From Acidimicrobiia bacterium (lineage in GTDB: Bacteria > Actinomycetota > Acidimicrobiia > Spongiisociales > Spongiisociaceae): a stretch of DNA of 38,193 nt. Positions 16,257-24,537 of the stretch are shown piece by piece (position 1 is the stretch's first letter; the number at the start of each line of letters is the position of its first letter). The notes below the pieces were generated by a model. The model worked only from the letters and a program-made list of their open reading frames with translations. It did not search any database and was not told the origin of the DNA. A program made the translations under genes and the position numbers. The stretch lies in contig VXMM01000050.1 in assembly GCA_009841105.1 (NCBI GenBank), forward strand, positions 1 through 38,193, in the 5' to 3' direction.

Positions 16257-17776
16257 AACTGCGCAGCGTGTTCGGCGATGGTGACGGTGGGCAGGTGGGT
16301 ATTGGCCCTGGGAGTCTGGGGCATGATCGATGCGTCGACCACCCGCAGCCCCTCGACACCCAGTACCCGGCACCGCTCGTCCACGACGGTCTCCGGACGA
16401 TTCGAGAGCCCCATACGGCAGGTGCCGCTGGCGTGCTGGGCGTCGAGACAGCAGCGCATCAGCCAGGCATCGACGGCGGCCTCGTCCCCCACCGCGTCGA
16501 TCTCCATTCTCTCCGGCCCCAGCCACACGTCGGAAGCGATCCTGCTGATCGGGTCTGTCCTGGCCAGTTCGCCGAGAAGCCGGACGCCGTCCCTGAGACG
16601 GGCCAGGTCGCCGGGTTCCGAGAGCATTCGGAAGTTGACCCGAGGTTGGGTGTCCGGATCGGTGCTGCGGATGGTCACCTCTCCCCGGGAGTTGCTCTCG
16701 AACACGCACAGCTCCAGTAGCCCGGTCTCGAACCCCTCATTGCCGTATCCGCTGAGGTTCATCGAGAGGAGCAGCATGTCGTTGGGTACCCCACCCGCCA
16801 CCCCGGAGCCGTAGCGCACGCAGCAGTTCGTGTGGCGGGCGTCCGGCGAGGTCGCCCGGGCGTGGCGGCGCAGGTCGAGCATCAGCCAGATGGCGGGGTG
16901 TTCTTGCAATCCCAGTCCGACCGGAAGGTCGGCCACCAGGTCGACGTCCAGGGAGGACAGGAGGCCGGCGGGACCGATTCCGGAGCGCTGCAGGATGGCC
17001 GGTGTGTGGATGGCGCCAGCGCACAGGATCACCTGACCGGCTGTGATCTCGACGGTTTCGTCCCCGACACGCGCCCGGACGCCCGTAGCCCTGTTCCCCG
17101 ACACCAGCACTCGGTCCACACGGGCATGGCCCCGGACGGTGAGGTTGGCGCGGCCGTGGGCAGGTTCCAGATAACCGTCGTTGGTGGTTACCCGCTCGCC
17201 GTTCCGGCTGTTGATGGCGTACGGTGAGACGCCGGTCGAGCCGGGTGCGTTGTGATCGGGGTGCCACGGGTGCCCCATTGCCAGCGCTGCGTCGCGGAGC
17301 GCCAGGTCGACGGCGCCCCATTCCTCCGGCGGAGTGCGGTACACGGGTATGGGGCCCGAGTCGCCGTGGTAGGGCGCGTCCCCGAAGTCGAGATCGCTCT
17401 CCATACGCCGGATGGCGGGCAGGAGATCCGCGCTCGACCAGCCGGGGATCTCCCACCGGTCGTAGTCCTCAGGCAGGGCCTGGATGGCAATTTGCCCGTT
17501 GATGGCGGAACTGCCTCCCACACCCCGTCCCCGCCAGTAGAGGGAAGGTTCCTGCACCGAGGTGCGGCGGGCCTCCAACTCCGGCCAGTGGTAGCGGGAA
17601 TCGGAGATGATCTGTGCCGGGTTGGGACTGCGGATGTGCCACGGCGTCTCGTCGGAGCGGTAGGACGGACCGGCTTCGAGTAGCAACACCTGGCGATCGG
17701 GGTCCTCGCTCAGCCGGGCCGCCACGACGGCGCCTGCCGACCCCGCCCCGACCACGATCGTGTCGTACCCGCTCAT
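16241..17776 (-). CDS. GMC family FAD-dependent oxidoreductase (choline dehydrogenase-like)
   Basis: A 511-residue flavoprotein. The FAD Rossmann motif is DTIVVGAGSAGAVVAARLSE near residue 5, followed by LLLEAG. GMC signature 1 is around YWRGRGVGGSSAINGQ and signature 2 around GAIHTPAILQRSGIG. The C-terminal active site has AQHASGTCRMG (catalytic His) and RVVDASIMPQTPRANTHLPT, where the second catalytic position reads as Asn-Thr-His. It oxidises an alcohol, with the electron acceptor and substrate unknown. It has no signal peptide. It is divergent from the BisC-like molybdoenzyme and lies upstream of the peptide transporter, separated by a hairpin. Confidence 0.93.
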   Translation of the reverse strand: MSGYDTIVVGAGSAGAVVAARLSEDPDRQVLLLEAGPSYRSDETPWHIRSPNPAQIISDSRYHWPELEARRTSVQEPSLYWRGRGVGGSSAINGQIAIQALPEDYDRWEIPGWSSADLLPAIRRMESDLDFGDAPYHGDSGPIPVYRTPPEEWGAVDLALRDAALAMGHPWHPDHNAPGSTGVSPYAINSRNGERVTTNDGYLEPAHGRANLTVRGHARVDRVLVSGNRATGVRARVGDETVEITAGQVILCAGAIHTPAILQRSGIGPAGLLSSLDVDLVADLPVGLGLQEHPAIWLMLDLRRHARATSPDARHTNCCVRYGSGVAGGVPNDMLLLSMNLSGYGNEGFETGLLELCVFESNSRGEVTIRSTDPDTQPRVNFRMLSEPGDLARLRDGVRLLGELARTDPISRIASDVWLGPERMEIDAVGDEAAVDAWLMRCCLDAQHASGTCRMGLSNRPETVVDERCRVLGVEGLRVVDASIMPQTPRANTHLPTVTIAEHAAQLIRGG

Positions 17777-17889
17777 GCCCCGAACCTACCTGCCTCCCAG
17801 GAGATTCCCCACTCGTACCGGCCTTGTGTTGACCGCAGTGTCCATCCTCACCGCCTGGACCCGAACCTTCCGGAACCCACCGTTCGCAT

Positions 17890-17912
17890 CCGGCCATAAA
17901 TACGTATGCCGG
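17890..17912. promoter_or_regulatory. Inverted repeat in the GMC / molybdoenzyme divergent spacer
   Basis: CCGGCcATA (17890-17898) and TATGCCGG (17905-17912) are inverted repeats with one unpaired C, enclosing an AT-rich centre in an otherwise GC-rich 176-base spacer. Position about 40 bases before the molybdoenzyme ATG suits an operator or promoter element for either gene. No regulator is assigned. Confidence 0.35.
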
Positions 17913-17952
17913 AGCGGGACGGCGGCTCTCGTCCCGTACAATTCCGGGGGTC

Positions 17953-20280
17953 ATGACCACACCCGACCCGGACAGCGGCGCCTCGAGCCTGACGCTGACC
18001 CACTGGGGCGCCTACGAGGTCGAAGCCTCAAGCGGCGCCATCCAGGCGGTACGGCCCTTCCGCCAAGATCCCGATCCGTCTCCGATCGGGAACTCTCTGG
18101 CCGACATCGGGCGATCCCGGGTCGGCATGCCGTCGGTCAGGGAGAGCTGGCTGGAGGCCGGGCCGGGGGCCTCTACGCATCTGCGCGGCAGGGAGCGGTT
18201 CGTGCAGGTCGGCTGGGATCACGCCCTCGACCTGGTGGCCGGGGAGCTCGACCGGGTACGGAGCGAGCACGGCAACCAGGCCATCTACGCCGGCTCCTAC
18301 GGCTGGGCCAGCGCCGGACGCTTCCACCATGCGCAGAGCCAGCTGCACCGTTTCCTCAACTCCATTGGCGGGTACACCTACTCGGTCAACAGCTACAGCC
18401 TGGCGGCGGCCGAGGTCATCCTTCCCCACGTGGTCGGGACCCGGTGGTGGGCCCTCGAGAAGGCCCACACCTCTTGGGACGTGATCGCCGCCGAGACCGA
18501 CCTGATGGTGGCGTTCGGGGGCATTCCGGCGAAGAACAGCCAGGTGGACTACGGGGGTGTGGGACGCCATGAACTGAAGGGCTGGTTGCGGAGGTGTGCC
18601 GAGCGGGGCGCTCGCTTTGTCAACGTGTCGCCCATCGACGATGATGTCGTGGACTACGTGGACCCGGAATGGGTCCCGATCCGGCCGGGCACCGACGTGG
18701 CCCTGATGCTCGCCCTCATCCACACCCTGATCGAGGAAGACTCCTACGATCGCGAATTCGTCCGGCGGTACTGCGTGGGTTGGGAGACCCTGGCCGCCTA
18801 CATCACCGGCGAGGCTGACGGGATCCCCAAGGATCCGGAATGGGCCGGCCGGATCACCACCATCTCGCCGGAGCGGATCAGGTCGCTGGCCGGCGCGCTG
18901 GTGGCGGGGCGAACGATGATCAACGCCAGCTGGTCGCTGCAGCGCGCTCACCATGGTGAGCACGCCATGTGGGCGGCCATCGCCCTCGCGGCCGCCATCG
19001 GGCAGATCGGCCTCCCCGGGGGCGGTTTCGGCATCGGCTACGGGGCGGTGGCGGCCCTCGGCAGCGGCTTCGACAGAGCATGGCTTCCCCGCTTCAAGCC
19101 GGGGCGGCCGGTCGCCGACTCATACATCCCAGTAGCCCGGATTGCCGACATGCTGGCCGGACCGGGGGAGGAGTACGAGTACGACGGCCGTACGCGCACC
19201 TATCCCGACATCCGCTTGGTCTACTGGGCGGGCGGCAACCCCTTCCATCACCACCAGGACCTCAACCGCCTCCGCCGGGCCTGGCAGCGTCCCGAGACGG
19301 TGATAGTTCACGAGCCCTTCTGGACCGCCACCGCCAAGCATGCCGACATCGTGCTGCCCACCACCACCGCCCTGGAGCGAAACGACATCGGTGGCAAGCC
19401 CAACGACCCGTATTTCTTCGCTATGAAGAAGGTCATCGAGCCGGTAGGCGGGGCCAGGGACGACCACGACATTCTCGGCGCCCTGGCCTCCCGCCTCGGT
19501 ACCGGGGAAGCCTTTTCGGAGGGTCGGACCGCTGACGGCTGGGTGCGGTTCCTGTACGAGCAATACCGGCGGAGAGAACCGGGGAGCCCCAGCTTCGAGG
19601 AGTTCTGGCAGGCCGGCTTCATCGACCGCGGGCTCGAGGGCGGGGAGCCGAAGCGCGTGTTGTTGGAGGAGTTCCGCGAAGACCCCGACCGGTACCCGCT
19701 CCCTACGCCGTCCGGCCGGATCGAGCTCTACTCGGAGCGGATCGCCGGTTTCGGATACGAGGACTGCCCGCCGCATCCGGCCTGGATGCCTCCCGGCGAA
19801 TGGCTGGGAGAAGCGCCCGGCGGGGCCGATCTGCACCTGATCTCCAACCAACCCTCCACCCGGCTCCATAGCCAGCTCGACCACGGTTCGAACAGCCGCG
19901 GCGCGAAAGTCGCCGGTCTGGAACGGCTCCGGATGCATCCCGATGACGCCGCCCGGCGGGATATCGAGGACGGCGACGTGGTTCGTGTATTCAACGACCG
20001 GGGCGCCTGCCTGGCAGGAGTAACGATCACCGACCGGATCCGGCGCCGGGTGGTTCAGCTGGCGACCGGAGCGTGGTACGCGCCGGGCGCCGGACCGGAC
20101 CTGGAGGGCACCTGCCTGCACGGCAACCCCAACGCGCTCACCGCCGACGTCGGAACCTCGAGTCTGGCCCAGGGACCCACCGCGCAGACCTGCCTGGTAC
20201 GGGTGGAGCGGTGGCCGGGATCACCCCCGGCCCATCACGCCTTCGACCCCCCCGAGATCGTGACGCCGGGAGGGCGGTGA
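17953..20280 (+). CDS. Molybdopterin oxidoreductase, BisC/TorA/DMSO reductase family
   Basis: A 775-residue bis-MGD molybdoenzyme. It has no N-terminal Fe-S cysteine motif and aligns with the single-subunit DMSO/TMAO/biotin-sulfoxide reductases: GSYGWASAGRFHHAQSQLHR, then GGYTYSVNSYSLAAAEVI, where Ser149 is the expected Mo ligand. Later motifs are YWAGGNPFHHHQDLNRL, HEPFWTATAKHADIVLPTTTALERND and the C-terminal cofactor-binding domain (LISNQPSTRLHSQLDHG, RMHPDDAARRDI, VVQLATGAWY). There is no Tat signal, so it should act in the cytoplasm like BisC, reducing a sulfoxide or N-oxide (biotin sulfoxide or methionine sulfoxide are family precedents). Substrate unproven. ATG 17953 follows CGGGGG. 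It converges with ino1, five bases apart. Confidence 0.93.
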   Translation: MTTPDPDSGASSLTLTHWGAYEVEASSGAIQAVRPFRQDPDPSPIGNSLADIGRSRVGMPSVRESWLEAGPGASTHLRGRERFVQVGWDHALDLVAGELDRVRSEHGNQAIYAGSYGWASAGRFHHAQSQLHRFLNSIGGYTYSVNSYSLAAAEVILPHVVGTRWWALEKAHTSWDVIAAETDLMVAFGGIPAKNSQVDYGGVGRHELKGWLRRCAERGARFVNVSPIDDDVVDYVDPEWVPIRPGTDVALMLALIHTLIEEDSYDREFVRRYCVGWETLAAYITGEADGIPKDPEWAGRITTISPERIRSLAGALVAGRTMINASWSLQRAHHGEHAMWAAIALAAAIGQIGLPGGGFGIGYGAVAALGSGFDRAWLPRFKPGRPVADSYIPVARIADMLAGPGEEYEYDGRTRTYPDIRLVYWAGGNPFHHHQDLNRLRRAWQRPETVIVHEPFWTATAKHADIVLPTTTALERNDIGGKPNDPYFFAMKKVIEPVGGARDDHDILGALASRLGTGEAFSEGRTADGWVRFLYEQYRRREPGSPSFEEFWQAGFIDRGLEGGEPKRVLLEEFREDPDRYPLPTPSGRIELYSERIAGFGYEDCPPHPAWMPPGEWLGEAPGGADLHLISNQPSTRLHSQLDHGSNSRGAKVAGLERLRMHPDDAARRDIEDGDVVRVFNDRGACLAGVTITDRIRRRVVQLATGAWYAPGAGPDLEGTCLHGNPNALTADVGTSSLAQGPTAQTCLVRVERWPGSPPAHHAFDPPEIVTPGGR

Positions 20281-20285
20281 GTTGC

Positions 20286-21353
20286 CTATCCGTCGATGAA
20301 AGCCTCGAGGGCCTCGCGGGCGACCTCATCCCGCATCTGGCGGGGTGGTGACTTCATGAAGTAGGCGCTGGCCTCGTAGAGCGGACCGGCCATACCGCGG
20401 TCCAGACCGATCTTGGCGCAGCGCAGGGCGTCGATGACCACGCCGGCCGAGTTGGGACTGTCCCACACTTCCAGCTTTACCTCGGCATTGAGGGGGGTGT
20501 TTCCGAAGGCGGTTCCCTCGAGCCGGATGTGGGCCCACTTGCGGTCTGTGAGCCAGGGAACGTGGTCGGAGGGGCCCACGTGAATGTCGTCGACGGGAAG
20601 CCGGGTCTCCATCTGGCTGGTGACCGCCTTGGTCTTGGACTCCTTCTTCGAGACGAGGCGGCTTCGCTCCAACATGTTCAGGAAGTCGGTGTTGCCGCCG
20701 AAGTTGAGCTGGTAGGTCCTGTCCACCTTCACTCCCCGGTCCTGGAAGAGGTTGACGAGAGTGCGGTGCAGGATGGTGGCGCCGACCTGCGACTTGATGT
20801 CGTCGCCCACGATCGGCAGTCGGGCCCGGCGGAAGCGTTCCGCCCACTCCTCGGTGCGCGCGATGAACACCGGGATGCAGTTGACGAAGGCGCATCCGGC
20901 CTCCAGGGCTTGGCGGGCGTAGAACTCGGTGGCTTCCTGAGATCCGACCGGAAGGTAGGAGACCACTACATCGGCGCGGGCCCTCCGTAGCTCCTCGGCC
21001 ACGTCTACCTCTGGCGCTGCCGACTCCTCCACCACGCCGGTCAGGTAGGCGCCGATTCCGTCCAGGGTCGGTCCACGTTGGACCGTCACGTCCAGCTGGG
21101 GGACTTCGGCGAAAGCCGTAGTGTTGTTCTCGCCCGCCAAGATGGCCTTGGACAGGTCCTGGCCCACCTTGGTCGCATCCACGTCGAACGCCGCTACGAA
21201 CGAGATGTCGTCGATGCCGTAGTCGCCCAGTACCGGATGCATGAGGCCCGGAATGGTCTCGTCCGCAGCCGCGTCGCGGTAGAACTCGACACCCTGTACC
21301 AGGGAGGACGCACAGTTCCCCACCCCCACGATCGCTACCCGTATCTCGCCCAC
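20286..21353 (-). CDS. ino1: myo-Inositol-1-phosphate synthase
   Basis: A 355-residue NAD-dependent enzyme converting glucose-6-phosphate to inositol-1-phosphate, used in Actinomycetota for phosphatidylinositol and, in some lineages, mycothiol. The Rossmann motif [16 protein letters not shown] is at the N-terminus. Other family blocks are [45 protein letters not shown], and [13 protein letters not shown] with the catalytic lysines, then [11 protein letters not shown] and [18 protein letters not shown]. Length is that of the short actinobacterial form rather than the ~500-residue eukaryotic form. Its promoter must lie in the 93-base spacer shared with the divergent LysR gene, so the regulator may influence it. 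Confidence 0.95.
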   Translation of the reverse strand: MGEIRVAIVGVGNCASSLVQGVEFYRDAAADETIPGLMHPVLGDYGIDDISFVAAFDVDATKVGQDLSKAILAGENNTTAFAEVPQLDVTVQRGPTLDGIGAYLTGVVEESAAPEVDVAEELRRARADVVVSYLPVGSQEATEFYARQALEAGCAFVNCIPVFIARTEEWAERFRRARLPIVGDDIKSQVGATILHRTLVNLFQDRGVKVDRTYQLNFGGNTDFLNMLERSRLVSKKESKTKAVTSQMETRLPVDDIHVGPSDHVPWLTDRKWAHIRLEGTAFGNTPLNAEVKLEVWDSPNSAGVVIDALRCAKIGLDRGMAGPLYEASAYFMKSPPRQMRDEVAREALEAFIDG

Positions 21354-21402
21354 TCTTGCATCCTCTCGGCTCGGAATGGACTGAGTCTGGCTCCTGTATC
21401 CA

Positions 21403-21431
21403 TTCAGTCAAATAGATAGGGCTGCTATTAT
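21403..21431 (+). promoter_or_regulatory. Candidate promoter of the LysR gene
   Basis: TTCAGT (21403-21408) and TATTAT (21426-21431) are spaced by 17 bases, matching sigma-70-type spacing with a good -10 and a moderate -35. Transcription would start around 21438, ten bases before the ATG. Confidence 0.45.
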
Positions 21432-21452
21432 CCATAGAGGATACTTATGGAT
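21430..21452. promoter_or_regulatory. Palindromic operator candidate over the LysR start codon
   Basis: ATCCATA (21430-21436) and TATGGAT (21446-21452) are a perfect 7-bp inverted repeat with nine bases between. It covers the GAGG ribosome site and ATG of the regulator gene. A related half site ATCCAT occurs at 21398-21403. It fits autorepression by the LysR protein, which commonly binds dyad sites in the divergent spacer. Confidence 0.5.
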
Positions 21453-22340
21453 TTTGCGCCGCTGAACTTCCGGAGTCTGTACTACCTCCAGGCGGTGGAA
21501 CGCCATGGAACCTTCACCGAAGCCGCCTGGGAGTTGGGAATCAGCCAACCGGCCCTCTCCCATTCGCTGGCTGAGCTCTCCAAACGGCTGGGGGTACCCC
21601 TGTTCAGGAAGGACGGCCGGAGACGAGTGTTCACCGAGGCCGGGCAGCGCGTCGTGCGCTACGCGGACCAGGTGATCGGCCAGACCGACGACCTGGTGCG
21701 ATGGCTGGACAGCTGGCAGCGCGGAGGTGTCGGGTCTCTCCGGGTGGGGCTGATCGACACCGTCGGTCTCTACACCCTCCCGTCGGGCCTGTCCCGCTGG
21801 CAGCGGGAACTGCCGGAGATCGAACTCCAGCTGGTGGTGGCCGAATCGGAGGAGATACTGTCGATGCTCGACCGGTACGAGGTGGATCTGGCCTTGGTGG
21901 TCGGGCCGTCCGGTTCCCGCTACAACTCGGAGGCCATCGCCACCGAGAGGATGCATGTCTACTCCTGGCCGGATGACATTGCCGACTCTTCGGTCTCAGC
22001 CGCGGAGGTCGCCACACCTGCGGGCTGGGCCCTCTACCCGGCCGCCTCTCGTACCCGGCTGCTCATCGACCAAGGGTTGGCCCAACTGGGTATCCATCCC
22101 GAGGTGGCTCTCGAATCGGCTCACCCCACCGTGCTACGCCAGATGGCGGTGCTCGGTTATGCCCGGACGGTGCTGCCCCGACAGGTGGCGACGGCGGGAG
22201 AGGAATCGGGCCTGAGGGAAGGACCGCTGGTGGCTCTGCGTCCGATCGAGGCGGTGTGGAGGTCCGGCGAGGAACTAGATCCGCGGGCAGCGCGCCTGAT
22301 CGAGCTCGTCAAGGAGGAGAACCCACCCGGCCGGAGGTGA
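21447..22340 (+). CDS. LysR family transcriptional regulator
   Basis: A 297-residue regulator. Residues 1-65 are the winged helix-turn-helix (LYYLQAVERHGTFTEAAWELGISQPALSHSL), followed by the linker helix and a periplasmic-binding-like effector domain from about residue 95 (LRVGLIDTVGLYTLPSGL). The effector is unknown. It is divergent from ino1 across a 93-base spacer, the usual arrangement for LysR and its target. GAGG sits six bases before the ATG, inside a palindrome that could allow self-repression. Confidence 0.93.
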   Translation: MDFAPLNFRSLYYLQAVERHGTFTEAAWELGISQPALSHSLAELSKRLGVPLFRKDGRRRVFTEAGQRVVRYADQVIGQTDDLVRWLDSWQRGGVGSLRVGLIDTVGLYTLPSGLSRWQRELPEIELQLVVAESEEILSMLDRYEVDLALVVGPSGSRYNSEAIATERMHVYSWPDDIADSSVSAAEVATPAGWALYPAASRTRLLIDQGLAQLGIHPEVALESAHPTVLRQMAVLGYARTVLPRQVATAGEESGLREGPLVALRPIEAVWRSGEELDPRAARLIELVKEENPPGRR

Positions 22341-22390
22341 ACCTAGGTTTGGGGCGTCACCAGCGGTGCGAGGAACCTGAGGTTTAGGGC
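22339..22390. repeat. Two imperfect direct repeats after the LysR gene
   Basis: GAACCTAGGTTTGGGGC at 22339-22355 and GAACCTGAGGTTTAGGGC at 22373-22390 differ by one insertion and one substitution. Each contains an AACCT/AGGTT dyad. They lie between two convergent transcription units. Function unknown. Confidence 0.4.
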
Positions 22391-22405
22391 ACCATACGGT
22401 GCCCT
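22386..22405. terminator. Hairpin between convergent LysR gene and nucleoside-transporter operon
   Basis: AGGGCACC (22386-22393) pairs perfectly with GGTGCCCT (22398-22405) around the loop ATAC. It is located in the 170-base convergent spacer and could stop transcription from both sides. It lacks a U-tract on either strand. Confidence 0.5.
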
Positions 22406-22510
22406 CAGCCCAAAGTTCGAGAAGTCGCAAAACGGTGGTCCGCGGCATCGGGAGCGCCGGGGACGGCAGCACGGATTGGATTCTGGGGGGGGGAACTGAC
22501 GCTCCGGTGG

Positions 22511-23428
22511 CTAGGCGCCGGTGGTCAGGTCCAGGAGCCGGGCGAAGCGCTTGCGGGCGGCGATCAGGGCGATCAGGGTGACCAGGAAGGGTAGGGCATC
22601 GGTGATCTGGACCGGGAGCCCGTTGCCCTGGAGCCGGAAACCGAGGCCCTCGGCGAAGGCGAACAGCAGGCTGGCGCCGAACACAGCGAACGGATGGGCC
22701 CGGCCCAGCATGACCGCCACCACCGCCACCCAGCCCCGCCCGCTCGACATGCCCTCGGTGAACAGCACCAGGTTGCCGAGTGCCAGTTGCGCTCCGGCCA
22801 GACCCGAGAGGACACCCGAGGCGATCACCGCCCCGTACTTGTAGGCGATCGGACTCACCCCGAGCGACTCTGCCGCCAGAGGACGCTCGCCCACCCCTCG
22901 CAGGCGCAGGCCCACCGGGGTGCGGAACAGGATCAGCCAGATACCGGGCACCAGGAGGAATGCCAAGTAGCCGAGGATGGTCTGGTCGAAGAGCACCGGA
23001 CCGATCCATGGGATGTCGGACAGTCCGGGAATGGGCAGCCGATCAAGCCCATCGATGCGCTCATGGCGGAAGGTGCCGCGCACGCCGAAGATCTGGGGAA
23101 GAAGGAATCCGGTGAGGCCGAGCGCCATCAGGTTCAGGGCGATGCCGAGGACGATCGGGTCGCCCCGCCGGCTGACCGTGCCGAAGGCCAGCATGAGCGA
23201 TACCAGCACGCCGGCGGCGACCCCGAACAGCACGCCCAGCCCGCTGTAGACGGCCAGATAGGAACCTGCCACCGCTGCGAAGGCACCGGCCAGCATCATG
23301 CCCTCCATGGCGATCTGGAACACGCCGGCCCGCTCGCAGATCATCCCTCCAAGCGCGGCCAGAAGTATCGGCACCATCGCTCTGACCACGGACTCCAGCA
23401 GGGCGGCGTCGAACAGCTGCTCGAACAT
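22511..23428 (-). CDS. Nucleoside-type ABC transporter permease (second subunit)
   Basis: A 305-residue membrane protein of the BPD_transp_2 family, the RbsC/YufQ/NupC-like permeases that pair with BMP-type binding proteins. About eight hydrophobic segments are visible. ICERAGVFQIAMEGMMLAGAF is the hallmark near the start, and GVGERPLAAESLGVSPIAYKY is the coupling loop. GGRGWVAVVAVMLGRAHPFAVFGASLLFAFAEGLGF is the typical C-terminal half. The ATG at 23428 overlaps the stop of the first permease by one base (TGATG), with GGGAGAGG upstream, so the two are translationally coupled. A longer open frame upstream is a shadow of the neighbouring permease gene. Confidence 0.92.
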   Translation of the reverse strand: MFEQLFDAALLESVVRAMVPILLAALGGMICERAGVFQIAMEGMMLAGAFAAVAGSYLAVYSGLGVLFGVAAGVLVSLMLAFGTVSRRGDPIVLGIALNLMALGLTGFLLPQIFGVRGTFRHERIDGLDRLPIPGLSDIPWIGPVLFDQTILGYLAFLLVPGIWLILFRTPVGLRLRGVGERPLAAESLGVSPIAYKYGAVIASGVLSGLAGAQLALGNLVLFTEGMSSGRGWVAVVAVMLGRAHPFAVFGASLLFAFAEGLGFRLQGNGLPVQITDALPFLVTLIALIAARKRFARLLDLTTGA

Positions 23429-24537
23429 CACACCTCTCCCACCGCGGCAGGTTCGAGCTCGCCTTCGCTCGGACCGGTGCGCCGGCGCTTGAACCAACCG
23501 AAGGTGAGGCGGCTGGCCACTGCCACGATCACCAGCGCCTGGAGCACCTGGGACAGGCGCCACGACACGTCGGCGTTGCGCTGCATGGCGAGGCCGCCGA
23601 TCTGGAGGCCGGAGAACAGGAGCCCGGCAACCAGGATCATCACCGGATGGTTGGCGGCCAGAAGGGCGACCAGCAGGCCGGTCCAGGCCAGCCCGCTCAC
23701 CACCAACTCCCCGTCGATGAACCGGTAGGCGTCGCCGATGATCATGTGGGTCCCGATGATCCCGCCGATGGTCCCGGCCACGACCATCACTCCAACGGTC
23801 TGGCGTTCCACCTGGATCCCCCCGTAACGGGCGAAACGCCCGTTGAGCCCGGCCATCTGCGTCTCGTAACCCGACACGGTGCGTCCATAGACGACCCACG
23901 CGACCGCCACCAGCACGATGACCAGTGCCAGCGAGAGGCTCACTCCCCCGAAGATCGGCATTCTCGGCATGCGGGCGATCTCGGGCACCTGCCGGGTGGA
24001 GGTCAAGGTCACCGAGTCGTCCAAGAAATGGAAGCGCACCAGGTATCCGGTGATAGCTCGGGCGACGTAGTTGAGCAGCAGGCTGGTGATCAGGATCGGC
24101 AGGCGGAGCCGGGTCTGGCCGAAGGCGGGCAGCATCGCCCATGCCGCTCCGGCCACGCCCCCCGCGACCATGGCCAGCGGTATGACCAGCTCCCCGGGCC
24201 CGGGCGTGTAGATCGCCACCAGGGCGCCGGCCAGGCCGCCCACCACCATCTGTCCCTCGCCTCCGAGGTTAATGACCCCGGACCGGAATGCGACCGACAC
24301 GGCCAGAGCCATGCCGATGATCGGGACGGCCCTACCCAGGGTGTTGCGCAGCCCCGAACCGGTCACAGCCCCGTTCAACATCTCGCTGTAGGCGAACCCG
24401 GGGTCGCGCCCGGTCAGGTAGACGATGAGCCACCCGAGAGCGAAGGCGAAGACCAACGAGAAGACCACCGGATGGGATAGCGCCGCTCCAACCTTCGAGG
24501 CGAGGGTCGGTCGGTGGACCGTGACCTGCTCAGCCAT
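23428..24537 (-). CDS. Nucleoside-type ABC transporter permease (first subunit)
   Basis: A 369-residue BPD_transp_2 permease of the YufP/NupB type. The pattern is NTLGRAVPIIGMALAVSVAFRSGVINLGGEGQM (typical INxGxEGQ block), then several membrane segments and the coupling loop SGYETQMAGLNGRFARYGGI. A polar, likely cytoplasmic tail ends the protein. ATG 24537 is preferred to ATG 24546 because GAGG then stands nine bases upstream rather than touching the start; it overlaps the ATPase stop by eight bases. Confidence 0.92.
   Translation of the reverse strand: MAEQVTVHRPTLASKVGAALSHPVVFSLVFAFALGWLIVYLTGRDPGFAYSEMLNGAVTGSGLRNTLGRAVPIIGMALAVSVAFRSGVINLGGEGQMVVGGLAGALVAIYTPGPGELVIPLAMVAGGVAGAAWAMLPAFGQTRLRLPILITSLLLNYVARAITGYLVRFHFLDDSVTLTSTRQVPEIARMPRMPIFGGVSLSLALVIVLVAVAWVVYGRTVSGYETQMAGLNGRFARYGGIQVERQTVGVMVVAGTIGGIIGTHMIIGDAYRFIDGELVVSGLAWTGLLVALLAANHPVMILVAGLLFSGLQIGGLAMQRNADVSWRLSQVLQALVIVAVASRLTFGWFKRRRTGPSEGELEPAAVGEV

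Noticed and set aside
22485..22493. Run of nine G in the convergent spacer
   Set aside because: Not part of a gene or clear signal; homopolymers of this kind are prone to length error, so nothing is built on it.
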